Assembly (NCBI RefSeq): GCF_028009165.1
Contig: NC_079241.1
Span: forward strand, 7,316,001 to 7,380,000
Source of the DNA: Akanthomyces muscarius
Taxonomy: Eukaryota > Ascomycota > Sordariomycetes > Hypocreales > Cordycipitaceae
Direction: 5' to 3'
DNA length: 64,000 bases
How positions within the stretch are numbered: position 1 is the stretch's first letter; each line of letters begins with the position of its first letter. A program made the translations under genes and the position numbers. The notes below the pieces were generated by a model that was given only the letters and a program-made list of their open reading frames with translations, was not told the origin of the DNA and ran no database searches. Of this stretch, positions 45,844 to 57,518 are shown in pieces.

Positions 45844-46258
45844 ATTCCTACACCGCCACGCTTGCGAAAAGAAAACACACGATTGCGAAGCCAGGGAGGA
45901 GAGTGTGAGCGGCTTATGCGTAAAAACTAGCTCTCATGGACGGCGTTTGGAGAATTTTCTTTACTGCTCAGGCGTCTTGTTATTTGACCCCCTGAGGAAT
46001 GTACAATCTTTCTTTCCTTTTTTTTGGCGTCTACGGCATTACCACGAATACAAAAGCGTATAAAATAAGCAACTTCTGCTAAGGTTCTAAGTCCGACTGC
46101 ATAATAATTTAATGTTTTCTTGCCATACGAGATTACTTGTAAATGCTTTAGACCCAATTTATAAACCTGTCCCGGTTCATATACAACTTTTTATAGCCGA
46201 TTCATGATACTTTCTGCCCTGATCCGTTCTGCTGTTGTAATTTGCAATTGCGTCTCGT
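45844..46258. other. Shared 3' interval of NOP10 and NOB1
   Basis: 415 bp of AT-rich sequence between two convergent genes. No gene is seen. Confidence 0.5.
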
Positions 46259-47605
46259 TCATCGCCGACGGCGAGAGTTGATCGTTCTTCCCGCTCCAAC
46301 TTTGATTTTCCCACTTCCCGATCGATCACCCGTCAAAATCCCTGGCAGAAACTCATCATCCATCAAGTCCTTCTTCTTCTGCTTCTTCTGTGCGTCCGAT
46401 GCCTTTAGATATTCCTTCTGATCCTCGGCCAACAACAAACCCGCGCCCCAGTTATTCTGCCCACCCGCATGCTTCGCCAGTCGTCCATGCGGTGTGCCGT
46501 GCACTGGCTTCGGCACACTGTACACATTCCCTCGATTATTCCACTGGAAGCCCTTTTTCAGATGCAACCGGAAATTACCCTTCTCGTCGGTGGAGCAGCT
46601 GGTACGGATGAGGGTCGGCTGCCCGCAGCTTGGGCAGAATTGCTTCTCCATGTCTTTGGTCACTTTGAAGCATCCATGGCAGCGCAGCACCCACGTCTTG
46701 AGCTGGGTGATGCGTGAAAAGGATGGCGTGATCAGATTGAGGTTCATGCGTAGGGCGACGTTTTGCATGGCGAAATCAGAGGTGAGAACGGCCGCTTGTA
46801 GGGTGCGTTGCGGGTTCTTGGCAGGGGTCGAGCCGTTGCCCTGGGCCTTGTGCTTGTTGACGTTGGACGGCGTGATCCAACCACCATCGTCGTCGGACGC
46901 TTCGCCGTCGTCTCCATCCTCGACCACCTCAGAAACAGTATCCTCGCTGGCAGGCAAGTCCTCAAGTTTTGTGGCGTGTCCATGTTCATTTTCAATTAAA
47001 GTAGCATCCAGAGGCTCAGCCGGACTCTTTATCTTCCCAACATCCTCAGTCTTGGCGGTATCGTTGACGCTCAGATCTCCTATGGCCTCCACTGCAGCTT
47101 CTGTAGACGATATAGCCGCACTAACTGGCGTATGTACTATTCGGGCATCGTCTGTAGTATCGGTGGGCACTTGCGTCCTATGGGGAGGCTTGCCGTTGAC
47201 CTGCTTCTGGTCCGGTGAGTTGCGTAGCCGCCAGTCGCCTCCGTTGCGCTCGCACTCCAAGTCGTAGCCCAGCGCCAGGACCTCGATATCTGGCTTACTG
47301 AGGACTCCCAGGTCGCCAGTCTTGCGCGCAAATTCGCGGATGATGCCCACGCTCTTGGAGCTCGGCGCCCGCACTGTCACAAACGGCAGCAGTTGCGTCT
47401 CCACTCGCGTCCGCGTTGCGGCGTCGCGAATCTCAGGCACCACAGAGGGCAGGATGTATAATTGTTCGGCCTGCGCGAGGAGAGCGCTGACAGTCGGATC
47501 GTTCTTGATGAGAGGGCCCGTGTCGAGCACCAGACTGTGGATGGGCTTGCCGGTCGTTGTCGCAGCAGGAGTCTCGCTTGGAGGGGTCTGAGGTGGGGTG
47601 GCCAT
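46259..47605 (-). CDS. NOB1: 20S pre-rRNA D-site endonuclease Nob1
   Basis: Intronless, 448 aa. The N-terminal PIN domain starts HSLVLDTGPLIKND (first catalytic Asp), with VVPEIRDAATR and LSKPDIEVLALGYDLE carrying further acidic residues. A long acidic linker (VSEVVEDGDDGEASDDDGG) follows. Then comes the block TSDFAMQNVALRMNLNL and a zinc ribbon (LRCHGCFKVT, FCPSCGQPT). The C-terminus is basic (GRTINSRRRR). Nob1 makes the last cut that turns 20S pre-rRNA into 18S rRNA in late cytoplasmic pre-40S particles. The length and order match fungal Nob1. The plus-strand frames across it are shadows. Confidence 0.96.
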   Translation of the reverse strand: MATPPQTPPSETPAATTTGKPIHSLVLDTGPLIKNDPTVSALLAQAEQLYILPSVVPEIRDAATRTRVETQLLPFVTVRAPSSKSVGIIREFARKTGDLGVLSKPDIEVLALGYDLECERNGGDWRLRNSPDQKQVNGKPPHRTQVPTDTTDDARIVHTPVSAAISSTEAAVEAIGDLSVNDTAKTEDVGKIKSPAEPLDATLIENEHGHATKLEDLPASEDTVSEVVEDGDDGEASDDDGGWITPSNVNKHKAQGNGSTPAKNPQRTLQAAVLTSDFAMQNVALRMNLNLITPSFSRITQLKTWVLRCHGCFKVTKDMEKQFCPSCGQPTLIRTSCSTDEKGNFRLHLKKGFQWNNRGNVYSVPKPVHGTPHGRLAKHAGGQNNWGAGLLLAEDQKEYLKASDAQKKQKKKDLMDDEFLPGILTGDRSGSGKIKVGAGRTINSRRRR

Positions 47606-50600
47606 GCTGATTTCGCTGTTGTTGTACGAAAGTCAGGGACAAGGGCCTAACAAAACTCGGTGTAAGAATGCTCTGAGAAGAGGGGAGTGGCAGGTCGATA
47701 GTCAGCAGCAGAATAATACGCCTGCGTGCACAAATTTGACGTTTGTTGAACCTTGATGCCGCACAATGTCGATTTCGTGACAAAATGTAGTGGGGCCGAG
47801 AAAAGTTCACCGATAACGCTTATCATTTCCTGTCGTCACACGTGATGCTACTTGACAGCTGTAGAAGCCGAACATGAGAGCAAACCGTCTTCATCTTCAT
47901 GGTTATTGAAGAAAAAAATACCTCTAGGACATGCAAAAATTCCAGGCCGCAGTGATGAATCTCACGACGGATGTAAATTAATTTCTAGCTGCGCGCGGTT
48001 GCCGTTAGCCACCCGTCGTGCCGTCCATCAAAGTTGATCTACTAATCTCTACACCGTCGTCTGTTGATTCAAGGACTCACTTTCAAATCTGACAGAATTG
48101 AACTCGTGCAATAGCGATATCAAATCTACAGAGACGCAGCGATTATCATCGCAAAGATTATCGCGCAACTATAATCAAATTGAAACGCCGTGCCGTCGTC
48201 GTGACTATTGTGCGGACGGGGCTGCTGGTATCACACTGTGCAGCGCGCTAGTTGATTGGCAACGTTGGCTGTGTGGCTGTCTTGCTATGGCAGTCCGAGT
48301 ATCTTGCATCGGAGAAGACCGAGTGATCGCTCACGCCCCTTTCGTCAGCAGGCCAGGGAGGGATACGCCCGGAGCTACGGCCTCTAGGGGTAGCGTAGCG
48401 ATAATCTCCTGTCAACTCTTCACTACGGAGCAAAGATACTTACCACGAATTCGCCTTTGCTGTTGTATCCACACTGGCGAGCCACTCGCCACTCGATTAC
48501 AATACGACGTGCTGTATGGATGTTAGCTGGACGAACCGCTCGGTGGACAAGTATTCACATCGCAGTAGAGCCAAGACACGGTGTTAAAGAGATGCGCTGT
48601 CTAGCGGCTGCCGTTCGACACCCATCGGGTTCCTATCAGGGACTGCACAAATGAGCGGTCCCTCATTTTGGCGACCAGCGGGGACCACGCTGTAGGAGTG
48701 TGACGGATAGACTTTTATTAAGTCGGCTGTCAGAAGTGTTGGGGTAAATGCGCAATTTACCAGAGCGCTCAGTTGCGGTTTAGGCAGACGAGTCTGGAGA
48801 CCCCACAGATCATCGGCGTGGAGGTGGTCCTGTTTCGTGTGTAACGCTCAGAGCAAGGAACCCAGAGGCCAGGCAACCAGGCACAGGCAACAGGATGTAG
48901 CTGTTGGACAGCCCGGGCAAAACGAGGCGGAAAATATGCCAGTACACGACCCGTGCTTTTGCAGGCTGTAGCTGCAAAGGGCACCCATGGCATGCTCGGC
49001 CGTGGCGCATGGTCTTCTATTTATGACGCCGTCTCAACGCCATGCGCGGCGAGGGCCGGGAACAACATCCTCGAGCACTTGGCTGTCCCATCGATGACCT
49101 GCCAAGGCCGGTTGGCGCAAGAATTCCGCTCCATGTTCGCAAAGCCGGCGTGATTCGCGCGGCAGCGCAGATGTTCCGCCTTGGAATCGACTTCCGAGTC
49201 ACAACTGATCATCACATCCCGGTGCATTGATAGATTGTAGCTGCTGGCGCATAGCAGACGCTGGATGATATATGTGCTAGCACGGGTTAATTAGTGTGAA
49301 TAAGCCGTGCCTCTGCACCTATTCACTACCCTGTCATCAGTAACTACCAGCACCAGTAGTCCGTCATACCCGCATATGGCCGGGCGGGTCATCATGTCAC
49401 TCACCACGCCCCAGGCGTAAGTGTTCCAGACGTCTCCTTTGGCGGTGCCTCCCCAGGTTGCATCGAGAAGAGCGAGATGCCGTTTTGGAAGAGAACAAAT
49501 CGGATCAGTTTCACGTTACCCCTTTTACGAATGGCATCGGCAAATGAAAGCAGCTCTGAATCTTCTCTCGCGGCGTCGTGAGAGGGCGACTTCGCAGCAC
49601 ACGACATCCACAGCGGAGCCAGGCTTACTGGGCAGTGACTGGACAAGTTGAGATGCCGCGTGGCGCACCTCCATGACGCTAATACAGAGCGCCCCCGGCC
49701 TGTTTCCAAAAACCTTCCATGTAACTATGCACGGTTCAGTGATGGGTGGCGCTGGGTGGCGGTCGGCCGGGAAAGGGCAGCGCGCGTCGCACAGGATTTG
49801 ACAACTGGTGGCCGCGTTCCGAGAAAGCCACAAAGTGCCTTGGCGTACCGTATCGGGGAATATTCTGGCTGTAGTGCGACGCCGCAAAGTCATCGGAAAT
49901 CGGCTAGGCAGTGCGGCTGCCGAGAGAAAATTTTCATGGCATTTCCGACGTCAGGCCTATGATGGAATACAAGAGATGGCAGATCAGACGCACAATTCAC
50001 AGCACGCATTTCAGAGGGGACTGGGAACGCTGCCGGCGCAAAAAGGTTCCATTGAAACTAATATTGAATGTGACGCCAGCCTCAATTTTTCCCCCGGAAT
50101 CTTGCAGACTGTCCGCGACTTTATTTGGTGGGCTGAGCACAGCGGAAACGAGGCATTTTGCGACCAGTTTTTCGAAAGTCTGGATCAACGAAAACCCTTG
50201 ACGGACCAGGACTCCATTCCTCGCCGCGCAAGCGTAACGGGCCCTCGCCATCCTGTAGCAAGGGGAAAAAGGCCCTTTCGCTTGAGGATGGTTGGCTCGA
50301 CTCAGCATCCTGGAGCCTCGTAGTAGCGGCCCACACATTGTTACCCTCCCAAAGTGGGCTTCATTAAGGTCATCCGCCGGCTTCTAGGGCCAATGCGACT
50401 CGGAAGGAGTGGGAATGGTATTATGCTATGGAGCCAAGGCCCGGCCAGGGTGGACGCGGGCTTTCTGCCTTCTCCTACATACAACTGGCACTCTCGTTGT
50501 ATACCCCCGGAACTTCAAAATACTGTTACGAAAAGTTTCCATAATTCACGGCTTGTGCAATCGTCCGTCCTCACGCCCGGAGCTTTGAGCCAATGAACGT

Positions 50601-51503
50601 CGCGGCATCTGGTACGAGACAGCATCTCGTAATATCTGCACAGCCAGAGGATGCGGTGCGGGGGGAAGGGCCAGACTGAGTCCAGCCCAGATCCGGGGTA
50701 TTTGGGTTTCTCTTTTGTCGTCAGTGGCAACCAGCAGCGGCGCTACTCCGTTCGGTGTCTCACCGCGACGACGGCCTGGGTTGTTCTCTAAGACAAAAGG
50801 TCGCAAGCGCCCAATCCACAAGAGACATGCTGTAGAATGGGACGCTATAAACGGCAGAATGCAACATGCAAAACATGCAAACGTAAACAGGGATGGATTA
50901 AAAAATAGAATGGACGATCGGCAGCAGAGAAGAAAATTGGAAAAGATACCTACCAGCAAGGTAGCTCATCCAGTCTTGCTGATAACGTCGCCGCTCCGGC
51001 CATCCTGGCCCACCATCATTGTCACCTAGTCAGCTGCTAGGTTTTAGGGCTTGTCTATCCTGTTATTTTTTGCTCATCTTTTGCGGCCGGAGACAAGCCT
51101 CTTTCCTCTTCCCTTCTTCATCCGCGCTAGGCTTACTTTTTTCTAATTCCCTCTTCTGGCTTCAGACTAAGCAACTTCCCTGCTTTGGTTCTAGCCTCAC
51201 CCTGGACGCCTCCCCACCACACCTTCCCATCCCCACGCTAAACGCGTTGTTGGAGCGAGCATCTGGGCTTTCCCCAAACTACCCAAGACGAACGCAGTTT
51301 TCGTTAAATACGACCCTGGCCCCCTTCTTCTTCTCGGCCCTCCTCCACACTCTTGCAACTTGCATCTCTTCCTCCCCAATTCTTCGTGCTGGGCATACGC
51401 GTGGTGTAAGGTCTTCACACTACAGCCATCAGCTCCTCACCGCATCGTATCTTTTACACAGTCTAAAATACAAAAATACTCTGACAATTGCTGCCTCCTG
51501 ACC
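47606..51503. other. 3.9-kb gene-poor interval
   Basis: The largest gap between two recognised genes in the window. Many short frames occur on both strands (for example 49401-49709 minus and 49808-50323 plus), but none starts convincingly or resembles a family. The last 480 bp before 51504 are C/T-rich and probably the promoter and leader of the permease. Confidence 0.4.
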
Positions 51504-53009
51504 ATGTCTGGCGCAACTGAAAAGCACGATGGTGCCGTCTTGGACCGGTCCATCTCCAAGAAGCAGGCCGACTCGTCGCAGGACAACAGTGTCATGGGCA
51601 ACGAAATCTATGGCGAAATCGCCGAGTACGACGACAACGTGTCTCGCGCTGACCTGGAGAAGCAAAAGACTGCTCAGGGTGAGGCACACTTCAACCGCCT
51701 CGGCTGGAAGCGTCTCACCATCATTCTCATTGTCGAGGCTATTGCCCTCGGATCTCTCAGTCTGCCTAAGGCCTTTGCCACCCTCGGCATGGTAGCCGGC
51801 ACCATCGTCTCCGTGGGCCTTGGCCTCCTGGCTATTTATACGTCCGACGTCGTCGGCCAGGTCAAAATCAAGTTCCCTGAAGCCGCCCACTACGCTGATG
51901 CTGGCCGTCTTATCGCCGGGCGTTTTGGATACGAAGTAATTGGTGCCATGTTTGTCCTACAGCTTGTCTTCCTGGTCGGATCTCACTGTTTGACTGGTAC
52001 TATTGCTTTTGGAAACATTGTCGATATCACCAAGACTGGCACCTGCTCGCTGGTTTTTGGTGGCGTCTCTGCCATCATCCTCCTGATCCTGGCCATTCCT
52101 CCGTCCTTTGCGGAAGTTGCCATCCTCGGATACATTGACTTTGTCTCTATTGTTCTCGCCATCGGAATTACCATCATTGCCACCGGAGTGCAGGCTTCGA
52201 AGTCGCCTGGCCTGCACAACGTGGCTTGGTCTGCCTGGCCCAAGGAGGATCTCAGCTTTGCCGATGCCTTCATATCCGTTACCAACATTGTATTTGCTTA
52301 CTCTTTCTCCATCTGCCAATTCTCCTTTATGGACGAAATGCACACTCCGAAAGACTACAAAAAGTCCATATGGGCCCTTGGTCTTATTGAGATTAGCATC
52401 TACTCTCTCACTGGTGCCCTCATCTACGCCTTTGTCGGACCCGATGTCAAGTCTCCTGCTCTGCTGTCGGCCGGTGACACCATCTCGCGCATTGCTTTTG
52501 GAGTCGCCCTACCCGTCATCTTCATATCTGGTTCTATCAACACCACTGTCGTCGGACGCTACATTCACGGCCGTGTCTACAAGAACTCCGTCACCCGCTA
52601 CATCAACACGCCAAAGGGCTGGGGCACCTGGCTGGCTCTGGTGTTCATCATCACCGTCATTGCCTTTATCATTGCAGAGTCCATTCCTTTCTTTTCCGAT
52701 CTGCTTTCGATTTCGTCCTCGCTCTTTGTTTCGGGCTTCACCTACTACTTCCCCCCCATCATGTGGGTTATGCTCATCAAGGAGGGCCCCGTGTGGGCCC
52801 CCCACAACCGCGTCAAGGCTGTGCTTAACCTGTTCGCTTTTATCGTTGGCATCGTTGTCCTCGTTGGCGGTACCTATTCGAGTATTGTTGATATTGTAAG
52901 TAAACCGCCCGTCTAAGAATTTTCTGATATGGCTGCTAACTTAGTATAGATGCAAAACTATCGCAACGGCAGCATTGGCGGCGTCTTCAGTTGCAAGCCC
53001 ATCGGTTAA
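51504..53009 (+). CDS. Neutral amino-acid permease (Mtr type)
   Basis: Two exons (51504-52895, 52950-53009) give 483 aa. A hydrophilic N-terminal tail of about 70 residues leads into about eleven membrane segments, from LTIILIVEAIALGSLSLPKA (the GSLSLP block of the Aa_trans/AAAP family) to LFAFIVGIVVLVGGTYSSI. The Neurospora Mtr protein for neutral and aromatic amino acids belongs to this group. The second exon adds MQNYRNGSIGGVFSC, a tail also seen in Mtr relatives, so I trust the terminal intron (54 bp, GTAAGT, GCTAAC branch). Plasma membrane, H+-coupled uptake by family. Substrate range not readable. Confidence 0.9.
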
Positions 53010-54174
53010 GCGAGACGAATATAATCACGAAGTTCCGAGAGGTGGAATGCGTACATCATTTTTTTAGCGATACATATCAACAAACTTTATTTGCTTGGCC
53101 AAGAAGTCAACGAAAATTATGCTCCGCGTTGGTACAGGGTGATGTTAAGAAGTGAGGCTGATAGCCTCAGTCCCTGTTGTATTAACCAACTGACAGCCTA
53201 TGAAGAAGGGAAGAGACTTTATATGTTCTGCCAGGCTGGCTGTACACCAAAAAAATGGCGGCGCAGTGTCTCTAGACACCAAAGATGGGGCCTGGCTTGC
53301 AAAGGCAGGCGCTCGCTTGATCCCAGCCACAAGATGAGCAATGGACGTATCTGTAGTCATAACTATGCGCTAGCAATTGGTGACCGTGAAGATCCGAAGG
53401 TGAGTAGAAGAGTCTCTTTGGCAGACGCTGTGAATCGAAATGTCAAATCACAGTCTGATTATTCTTTGCCGTCGGCGTTCTGTGCCCTGTCCTGGCTTTC
53501 AAATGATCAATTGCACCTTAAACTAGTGTACTCTGCATGTTGTTCTTCTCTTCAAAGGCTGAACTCGTCCCGATCCCAGGCAGACAAAATAGTAACTAAT
53601 ACGTAGTCCAGGTTCAAATAAGCCGAGGCGGATATCGGCGACGTGGTCGAACTTGTGTTGAACGGCAAAGGCACAGCGTCGCGTAGGGCGAATGACTCAA
53701 ATGGTACGACGCCATTACACATGACACTGTATTTTATCAGAAAAGGGCAAGCCGTGGATCTGGGAGAAAATACGGAAGTCGCTCGGCTGCTTGAAAACGT
53801 GGAATCATGGTAGACTATGCAGCCCTTCCTCCCTCTTTCGGGCCCGGTCTTTCGCGTTACAGGTACTATTAAAGCCCCCCACCATAGTCTAATCCGCGAC
53901 GGCCTCGACTGCTGGCATTTACCTTATCCCCTAGCTGCGGCTCTTGTTTCAATTAGTGCAGCTCGAAGCTGGTTGCTGCTGTGTTGTCGTGTTGCATGTT
54001 CGATAGCCCTTAGGGCTGGACTCGAAAACCATTGCTGTTAGCATATACGTGTGTACGTTTTGTTATATACTGGGCAGTCTTGATATGTACGGAGGCCCCT
54101 AACCATCTCCTAGCCTTCAAAATGCTCATATGTACACAGTCTATCACACCTTTTGTGGTCCATATAGTTCATTC
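53010..54174. other. Intergenic with an ankyrin-like relic
   Basis: 3' flank of the permease and of the first protease. Apart from the ankyrin-like fragment at 53622-53813 nothing is recognised. Confidence 0.4.
53622..53813 (+). pseudogene. Fragment of an ankyrin-repeat protein
   Basis: A 63-codon open stretch without a start: ADIGDVVELVLNGKG, then DSNGTTPLHMTLYF, and NTEVARLLENVESW before a stop. The GTTPLH core and the TEVARLL helix are ankyrin hallmarks. An AG directly before it could be an acceptor of a lost upstream exon. No other repeat is found nearby, so it is probably a remnant or the tail of a decayed gene. Confidence 0.42.
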
Positions 54175-55380
54175 TCACGCGGAGTTGGCCCAGCCAACGC
54201 GCGCACCATCATCACCATCCTCAAAAACGACATAGGCACCTGCCAGGAACGGTGAGCCATAGAATGCAAAGTTGCCGCCACCGCCGTCGTAGAGCTTGAG
54301 CTGGCAAGTGCCATCCTCGTTGGTCTGCTTGAGATGCAGGCCGTCGACCTTGACCGTCTTGTTGTTGCCGACACCAAAGTGGAAATCGGGCAGCGGCGTG
54401 CGGCAGTCAAACTTTTCTGTGTAGTTGGCGATGGCATCTGTGTATGCCTTGAACGCTGGGCTGGGGATCGTTGATGTGGAGCCGCCTGTATCAATGACGC
54501 CCGTCATATTGTATTCGATAAAAGCGCCGCTGTTGACCGCGTACCCTGGCGAGGTAAAGGTCCAGAAACCGGTAGCACTGTTGATACTACTGTAGGTCAA
54601 GTGGCCAGTGTACTTGGACTCGTCGATGAACCCGAAGCCAAAGGTGCCGTCTGTAAAACGGGTTAGTTGCGATGTACTAAGGACATGTACGAGTAACGTA
54701 CCGGCTTGGTGCTTAAGGTCCACTGTGAAGACGGGCCTGGCCAGGTGGCTCTTCATGTTGGAAAATGGCGTCTTCTGCTGTGGCTTGGCCTTGTTCTTCT
54801 TGTCAAAGGCAAAACCGACGATCCCCGACACCGGGCTGCCTAGAATGTCAGTGCCGCTGTACTGCGGCGAAACCTCGTTGGCGTACTCGACGCCCTGGCC
54901 ACGGATCTTGAGACCGGCGACGGACACAACGTCGTGGTACACGGTGCCGTTGGCGCCCGAACCGTCTGCGTAGTGAATGTCCCAGGTCGCGCCGGTGATG
55001 AGCCGCGCCGTCGAGCTCTTGTTGTGGTTCCAACGGTTCTGGTCCTGCTCGATAGCCCCCTTGGCGTCGGCGCCAAACAGCCACAGGTCAGCCGAGCCTG
55101 TATCGAAGAGAAGGTTCATCTTTTGCGGCGGGGTGCCCACGTCAATCTCGGCATAGTACTCCTGGTCCGGCCGTGTCGGGCTGTCATGCGCCGGCGTGGT
55201 GCCGTGGTCCGGGTTGCCGCGACGCAATACCACCCCATCCGGGCCAGTCGTAGGCGGCTTGAAGTCGGGGTTGTACTTCACGGGAATGGAGAACTCGTTG
55301 TCGCCCTGGATGGACGCGGATCGTACGGCGATCGCGCTCGCCAGAGAAGCGAAGCTGAATATGGCCACGATGCTAGGCAT
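54175..55380 (-). CDS. Secreted aspartyl protease 1 (pepsin family A1)
   Basis: Two exons (55380-54702, 54650-54175) give 384 aa. The N-terminal signal peptide (MPSIVAIFSFASLASAIA) is followed by a propeptide of about 50 residues. Then YYAEIDVGTPPQKMNLLFDT opens the mature enzyme, with catalytic motif LLFDTGSADLW and the second one GVIDTGGST. The flap Tyr is in IHYADGSGANG. The intron (51 bp) splits KHQA/DGTFGFGF. Such endopeptidases act in acidic surroundings, in nutrition or host penetration. A TATAAA box lies at 55500-55505, about 120 nt upstream. Tandem paralogue of the next gene, with the intron at the same place. Confidence 0.92.
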   Translation of the reverse strand: MPSIVAIFSFASLASAIAVRSASIQGDNEFSIPVKYNPDFKPPTTGPDGVVLRRGNPDHGTTPAHDSPTRPDQEYYAEIDVGTPPQKMNLLFDTGSADLWLFGADAKGAIEQDQNRWNHNKSSTARLITGATWDIHYADGSGANGTVYHDVVSVAGLKIRGQGVEYANEVSPQYSGTDILGSPVSGIVGFAFDKKNKAKPQQKTPFSNMKSHLARPVFTVDLKHQAGTLLVHVLSTSQLTRFTDGTFGFGFIDESKYTGHLTYSSINSATGFWTFTSPGYAVNSGAFIEYNMTGVIDTGGSTSTIPSPAFKAYTDAIANYTEKFDCRTPLPDFHFGVGNNKTVKVDGLHLKQTNEDGTCQLKLYDGGGGNFAFYGSPFLAGAYVVFEDGDDGARVGWANSA

Positions 55381-56275
55381 TTTGGGAAATACGCAATCTG
55401 CTTGGCCAGGAGCCTGCCTCGCGAGACTGTTGCAGGATGAACAAGCAACTGACAGAATGCGGAGCTGCATGGGCAATGAATTCGTGCTAGGACGTGCGCT
55501 TTATACTCCCGAGGCCATTGCGCCTCGTCACTTGCAGCTCTCCATTGTACCATAAGAACATTACGGCACTGAGCGGTCCGACCAAATCTGGTCAGCGACC
55601 TGCCTAAAGAGAGCCAGTAAGGTCCTTTGTCTGGACGGATACCCATCCATGGCGGCTTGAAAAACGACTGCTGACAGGGGCAAGGAACGCCAGCTGCTAC
55701 CTCAGCTAGAGGTTAGTTAACTAGGATAAACAAGTCCCTGGCCTGCTACATTGGCTGCCGCCTCGCCGTATGTGGACTCGTGGCGGTGGAGTCGCGGCCC
55801 ATGCGAATCCATGGCAAGGTTCGGCAGCGAGGTACCAGGTGCCCTGACCTGCCAGTTTAGGATGGTAGCAGACTATAAAGATTTAGGGATGTCGGTGGTC
55901 GGCGGTCGCGCAAGCTAAACGGCCATTTAAACTCCGGCTAGAGAGCTGCTGCATTCTTCAGCCACTGCAACCCTTCGGGCAGCTGATCGGAGACAGACAT
56001 AGTGCGCATGCGGGTAGCGTGCGCGTTGACCATGCACGAATATGCACGAGCCCTTCGACTTTCTTTCTGTCCTCGAAATTTTTGTCTGCTTTTTCAAAGC
56101 TTGGTCCTTGCTCCTTTCATCTTTAACAGCGGGTTTGAAGGAGCGTAAGGACAGTTGGCATTTTTTCACCCTATGTATATGGTCCGCCCTCTAGCTGCAT
56201 CTGGAAATCGTGCCTGACATGGCGCGGGCCAGAGCTTTTATAGTTCATCCTATAATCCTGCGAAACGGAAGAATC
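55381..56275. other. Spacer between the two proteases
   Basis: Promoter of protease 1 (with TATA box) and 3' flank of protease 2. No gene is seen. Confidence 0.45.
55500..55505 (-). promoter_or_regulatory. TATA box of aspartyl protease 1
   Basis: TATAAA on the minus strand (context GAGTATAAAGCGC), 120 nt before the start codon. Confidence 0.55.
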
Positions 56276-57518
56276 TCATTTACCCATAGCGAACCCAATT
56301 TGGTCATTGCCGTCATAAAAAATGGTGAAGATGGTCTTGAGGAAAACGTCGCCAAAGATGGCAAAGTCTGGAGCAATGCGGTCGCCGCCGGCAATGCCGC
56401 CCTCACAAATGCCGTTATCAAGTGTGGCGTAGGTGGCGAGATGCCCTGGGACCGTAATGCTCTTGCCGCTGATGCCCACGGTAAAGTCGGGCAGGTTTTC
56501 GGTCTCGCTGCATGGGTAATTGAAAACTAGCGTACCGCTGCCGTCCTCGAAGGAAGTGGATTTTGTGACATTGGACCAGTACGCCCTGGCGATGGAGTCG
56601 GGAACAAGGAAAAGCGAGGAGCCAGTATCGAGGGTGGCATTATACGCTGCCTGAACCATGTCGCTGCTGCTAGCGGAATAGCCTTCTATTTTGAAGAGCC
56701 GATGGCCCAGATCGTCAGTAAACGCCGGCGTGTAGAGAATATCGCCAGAGTACTGTGACTGGTCAGTGTAGCCAAAGTTGTACGAGCCGTCTATGAACCA
56801 GGTCAGTTAGTGTCACGGTCTGTCTTTGGTTTGTCAACAACTACCTACCAGCGTGGTGCCTGAGTCGAACAGTGAATAATGGTGCTTTGAGTGAGCTCTT
56901 GTTGTTGGAGAACCATGTCTTTTCCTGGTGTGGCTTCGCTCTGTTACCCTTGTCGTAGGCCAGTCCTAGCAGGCCGGAACCGTTGAAGCCAGAGGACGCC
57001 TTGACCGCCGGCTCCACGCCTTGGTTCTGCACAGACAGTCCACCAACCGTAACGATATCGTGGTAAACGGCGCCGCTGCTGTCAGAGCCATCGGCGTACC
57101 CGATAGACCAGGTTTCCCCATCGACCAGCTGGGCAGTGGAGCTGTTGCCCGGAAGGTAGAGAGTGTTGTCCGCGCCGGCAATGCCTGCCTCGGTATTGTT
57201 GCTATATACCCACAGGTCGCTGGAACCCGTGTCGAAGTCCAGCTTGAGGGTCTAGCCCGGGCTTCCGATTTGCACTTCCGTGATGTAGGCGCGATCGTTT
57301 GCGTTGGTGGGTGTGGTGATCACGCTACCGGCCCCGTCGTCATTCGCCGCCTTGGCACTGGCGCTTCCGTACTTGGCATTCAACCTAGAAATGGCAGCTT
57401 GCAGGTTGGGCTTGGCATTGGCGTTATAACTGATGGACACGCTCACGGTGTAACCCTGTGGCTCGGCAGGCAGAGCCACGGCTGAGGCCGCAAGCGCGAT
57501 GACAACAAGGGACTTCAT
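56276..57518 (-). pseudogene. Aspartyl protease 2 with one in-frame stop
   Basis: Two exons (57518-56849, 56790-56276) would encode about 394 aa, intact but for a TAG at 57252-57254. The signal peptide MKSLVVIALAASAVALPAEP, propeptide and YITEVQIGSPG lead to the stop. Directly after it TLKLDFDTGSSDLW carries the first catalytic Asp, and ATLDTGSSLFLVP the second. IGYADGSDSSG has the flap Tyr. Family members have Gln at the stop position (GSPGQTL), so CAG has become TAG, a CpA-to-TpA change. The remaining frame, intron (58 bp) and C-terminus are undamaged, so the loss is recent, or the base is a sequencing error or is bypassed. TATAAA at 57609-57614. Confidence 0.85.

Noticed and set aside
46494..47267. 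257-codon plus-strand frame
   Set aside because: Antisense shadow of NOB1.
49401..50323. Several frames of 100-170 codons on both strands
   Set aside because: They overlap one another in conflicting directions and show no domain, signal peptide or splice support.
53091..53606. 171-codon plus frame after the permease
   Set aside because: No ATG at its beginning, no resemblance to known proteins, and it lies in the 3' flank.
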